A stretch of 28,557 bases of DNA, from positions 1 through 28,557 of the forward strand of contig CAZFVY010000097.1 in assembly GCA_964522665.1 (NCBI GenBank), read 5' to 3'. This DNA comes from CAZFVY01 sp964522665 (GTDB taxonomy: Bacteria > Verrucomicrobiota > Verrucomicrobiia > Limisphaerales > CAZFVY01). Positions 27,411 to 28,557 of this stretch are shown one piece after another. A model generated the notes under the pieces. The model ran no database searches, had not been told where the DNA came from, and worked only from the letters and a program-made list of their open reading frames with translations. The translations under genes were made by a program, and so were the position numbers. Each line of letters begins with the position of its first letter. Within the stretch, counting starts at the first letter, position 1.

Positions 27411-28054
27411 CTCAGGCGATCGTCGAACCTAGGAAGCTCGACGAGTTCCGCCGGGACATGGTGACGCACACGGCGCTGGCCGTGCGCGACGTGCGGGCCA
27501 ACGTGAAAGTGAACACGATTTGGTCCTACATCATCACGGCGTTCAAGCGGGGCGAGTTCCGTGGCGTGTTCCGGCAGATGTTCAAGGTGGAGAAGGTCGG
27601 GCCGCCGGGGACGCCGCCGGGGGCGCTGGACCAGACGGCGGAGCTGCTGAGCGACTGGCGGGCGGCCTGGGAGAGCCGGGTGCTCTACATGGATTACGGC
27701 GCGGTGTTTGCACAACTGGAGGATTACATCCGCAAATCGGGCGGGTCGCTGCCGATCACGCTCAAGGACATGCGGGACCAGATGAAGGCGCAGAAGTATT
27801 TCATCCCGGGCGAGCACCGCAGGAAGATGCGGCCCAACGCGACGTCCGGCCAATACTGTTGGGCCATCGCGCTGGATTATCATCCGCAGGGTTATCTGCC
27901 CGTGCCGACCGCGGAGCTGCTGGCCTCTCGCAAGGGGGTCGAGAGCACGGAATGGCTGGACCCGCGCAAGGGCGAAATGTTCCTGCTGGTGGACGAGCTG
28001 GAAAAGAAAACCGACGCGGGCGGCCCGGGCATGTCCGCGCGGGGTGAAAGTTAA
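27218..28054 (+). CDS. C-terminal part of the primase-helicase in the -1 frame
   Basis: After the T9 tract the -1 frame continues for 278 codons to TAA at 28052-28054. The joined protein would read EENKRFFFALGRHCLLHRTK, which continues the helical end of the ATPase domain and would give about 1545 aa in total. The in-frame composition is protein-like (KFVESFYPRWQRWCDAPDLG, IWSYIITAFKRGEFRGVFRQ, VESTEWLDPRKGEMFLLVDE). The region is probably the lid and C-terminal helical domain of the helicase. It has no good independent start: TTG 27239 lies inside the conserved part and lacks a ribosome site, so it is best read as a continuation of the upstream gene. Confidence 0.7.
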   Translation, partial: FALGRHCLLHRTKFVESFYPRWQRWCDAPDLGTADTRSRKVHGVGYAGFMAMVELLEGATVQGVTQAIVEPRKLDEFRRDMVTHTALAVRDVRANVKVNTIWSYIITAFKRGEFRGVFRQMFKVEKVGPPGTPPGALDQTAELLSDWRAAWESRVLYMDYGAVFAQLEDYIRKSGGSLPITLKDMRDQMKAQKYFIPGEHRRKMRPNATSGQYCWAIALDYHPQGYLPVPTAELLASRKGVESTEWLDPRKGEMFLLVDELEKKTDAGGPGMSARGES

Positions 28055-28057
28055 CTT

Positions 28058-28162
28058 ATGAAAAACTTCCCCTTCCATCAGGCGCTGCAAACCCGGGTCT
28101 TGACGGTCAAGAAACTGGCGGGAGCCCTCAGGCGGGGCCACAGCCACTTGACGCGCCGATGA
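28058..28162 (+). CDS. Short 34-aa HTH-like protein, perhaps truncated
   Basis: ATG 28058 is 3 nt after the primase-helicase stop and has GGGGTGAAAG 7 nt upstream. The product starts MKNFPFHQALQTRVLTVKKL and ends LRRGHSHLTRR. The segment LTVKKLAGALRRGHSHLT looks like the first two helices of a lambda-repressor-type HTH; related proteins I would expect to continue with a recognition loop and more helices, so this copy may be a shortened form. Its stop overlaps the next ATG (ATGA at 28159-28162). Confidence 0.45.
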   Translation: MKNFPFHQALQTRVLTVKKLAGALRRGHSHLTRR

Positions 28163-28523
28163 GTAAACCGGCGTCTCCGAGTCCAACCTCGTCGCCCTCT
28201 GCCTCGAGCTGCAGCTTGACTCGCCCCGCACCAGCCCCACCGGCCCGCCCATCAAACGCGAGGCCGCCCCTCAGAACATTCACGTCTGCTGGCAACTCCC
28301 GGTCGACCACATCAAACTTATCGAAGCCGCGGCCGATCACTGCGCCGAACTTCACCCCGGCCCCGGCTACCGTACCACCCGCAAGATGGACGTCATCTGC
28401 CTCTGCGTCGCCCTCCAGATCAAGCCCGCCGTCGACGCCCTGCTGAAAAAACGCCGTGTCCTCGCTTCGCCGGACAGCGCCCGGAACCTCGCCGCCTCCC
28501 TACCCGCCTCGATCCTCGCCTGA
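28159..28523 (+). pseudogene. About 121-aa protein gene with a one-base deletion in codon 4
   Basis: ATG AGT AAA at 28159-28167 opens the gene, but the coding signal from 28170 to the TGA at 28521-28523 is in another frame. Adding one A to the AAA run would give MSKTGVSESNLVALCLELQL and a continuous 121-aa protein. The unshifted reading from ATG is a low-complexity Ser/Pro-rich string, a typical out-of-frame artefact. The in-frame protein contains NIHVCWQLPVDHIKLIEAAA, HPGPGYRTTRKMDVICLCVA and ends SLPASILA. It has no recognised family. C-rich third codon positions in this frame support coding. No ATG, GTG or TTG lies near its start in that frame. Confidence 0.5.
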
Positions 28524-28557
28524 CCCCTCGCCACTAAGACAAGTTTCGATTTTTTCG

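Noticed and set aside
28159..28446. 95-codon frame beginning MSKPASPSP
   Set aside because: Ser/Pro/Ala-rich string typical of a shifted frame; the neighbouring frame to 28523 is far more protein-like.

Overview
The window looks like a chromosome segment from a GC-rich Gram-negative bacterium, most probably a member of the Verrucomicrobiota (Pedosphaera/Limisphaerales-like). That call is inference. It rests on the tightly packed mreB-mreC-mreD-mrdA-rodA-rng cluster, the scarcity of clear Shine-Dalgarno sites, and the style of the tyrosine recombinase and its partner protein. It was not confirmed by any search.

Positions 1-8136 hold core genes, all on the minus strand. There is the first 25 codons of an exported protein (1-75), then an operon read from right to left: mreB, mreC, mreD, mrdA (PBP2), rodA and an RNase E/G gene, with gaps of 1-36 nt or 4-nt overlaps. 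Together they form the elongasome that builds lateral peptidoglycan, plus an RNase. A promoter with repeated CCTAAAC boxes lies just upstream of mreB. Next is a tRNA with a CAT anticodon (8137-8211), and beside it the N-terminal relic of a phage-type integrase.

Positions 8691-20303 hold an 8.9-kb gene for a cyclic beta-glucan synthase-like membrane enzyme (GT84 + GH94, NdvB/ChvB type). After it come a response regulator with a degenerate HD-GYP domain, a class I O-methyltransferase and a small exported lysozyme-like protein.

From position 20734 to the right edge lies an integrated mobile element. Its left junction is the 3' half of a tRNA-Lys(TTT) gene. The orientation predicts that the element runs rightward and that a reconstituted tRNA-Lys lies outside the window. 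The element encodes a tyrosine integrase, a translationally coupled 275-aa protein of unknown function, an excisionase-like HTH protein, a 53-aa protein, and a very large primase-helicase (about 1545 aa). The primase-helicase combines a CHC2-type zinc finger, an FtsK-gamma-like winged helix, a Gly/Asp-rich linker, a TOPRIM-like domain and a P-loop ATPase. Two small downstream genes follow. The set int, xis and primase-helicase resembles phage satellites or integrative mobilizable elements.

Two reading-frame breaks occur in the element. One is at a T9 tract inside the primase-helicase, with a dnaX-like frameshift layout. The other is in the fourth codon of the last gene, where one A seems to be missing. 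No break was seen in the roughly 16.5 kb of intact chromosomal protein-coding sequence to the left, apart from the truncated integrase relic. The primase-helicase break could be programmed frameshifting, decay or a homopolymer error.
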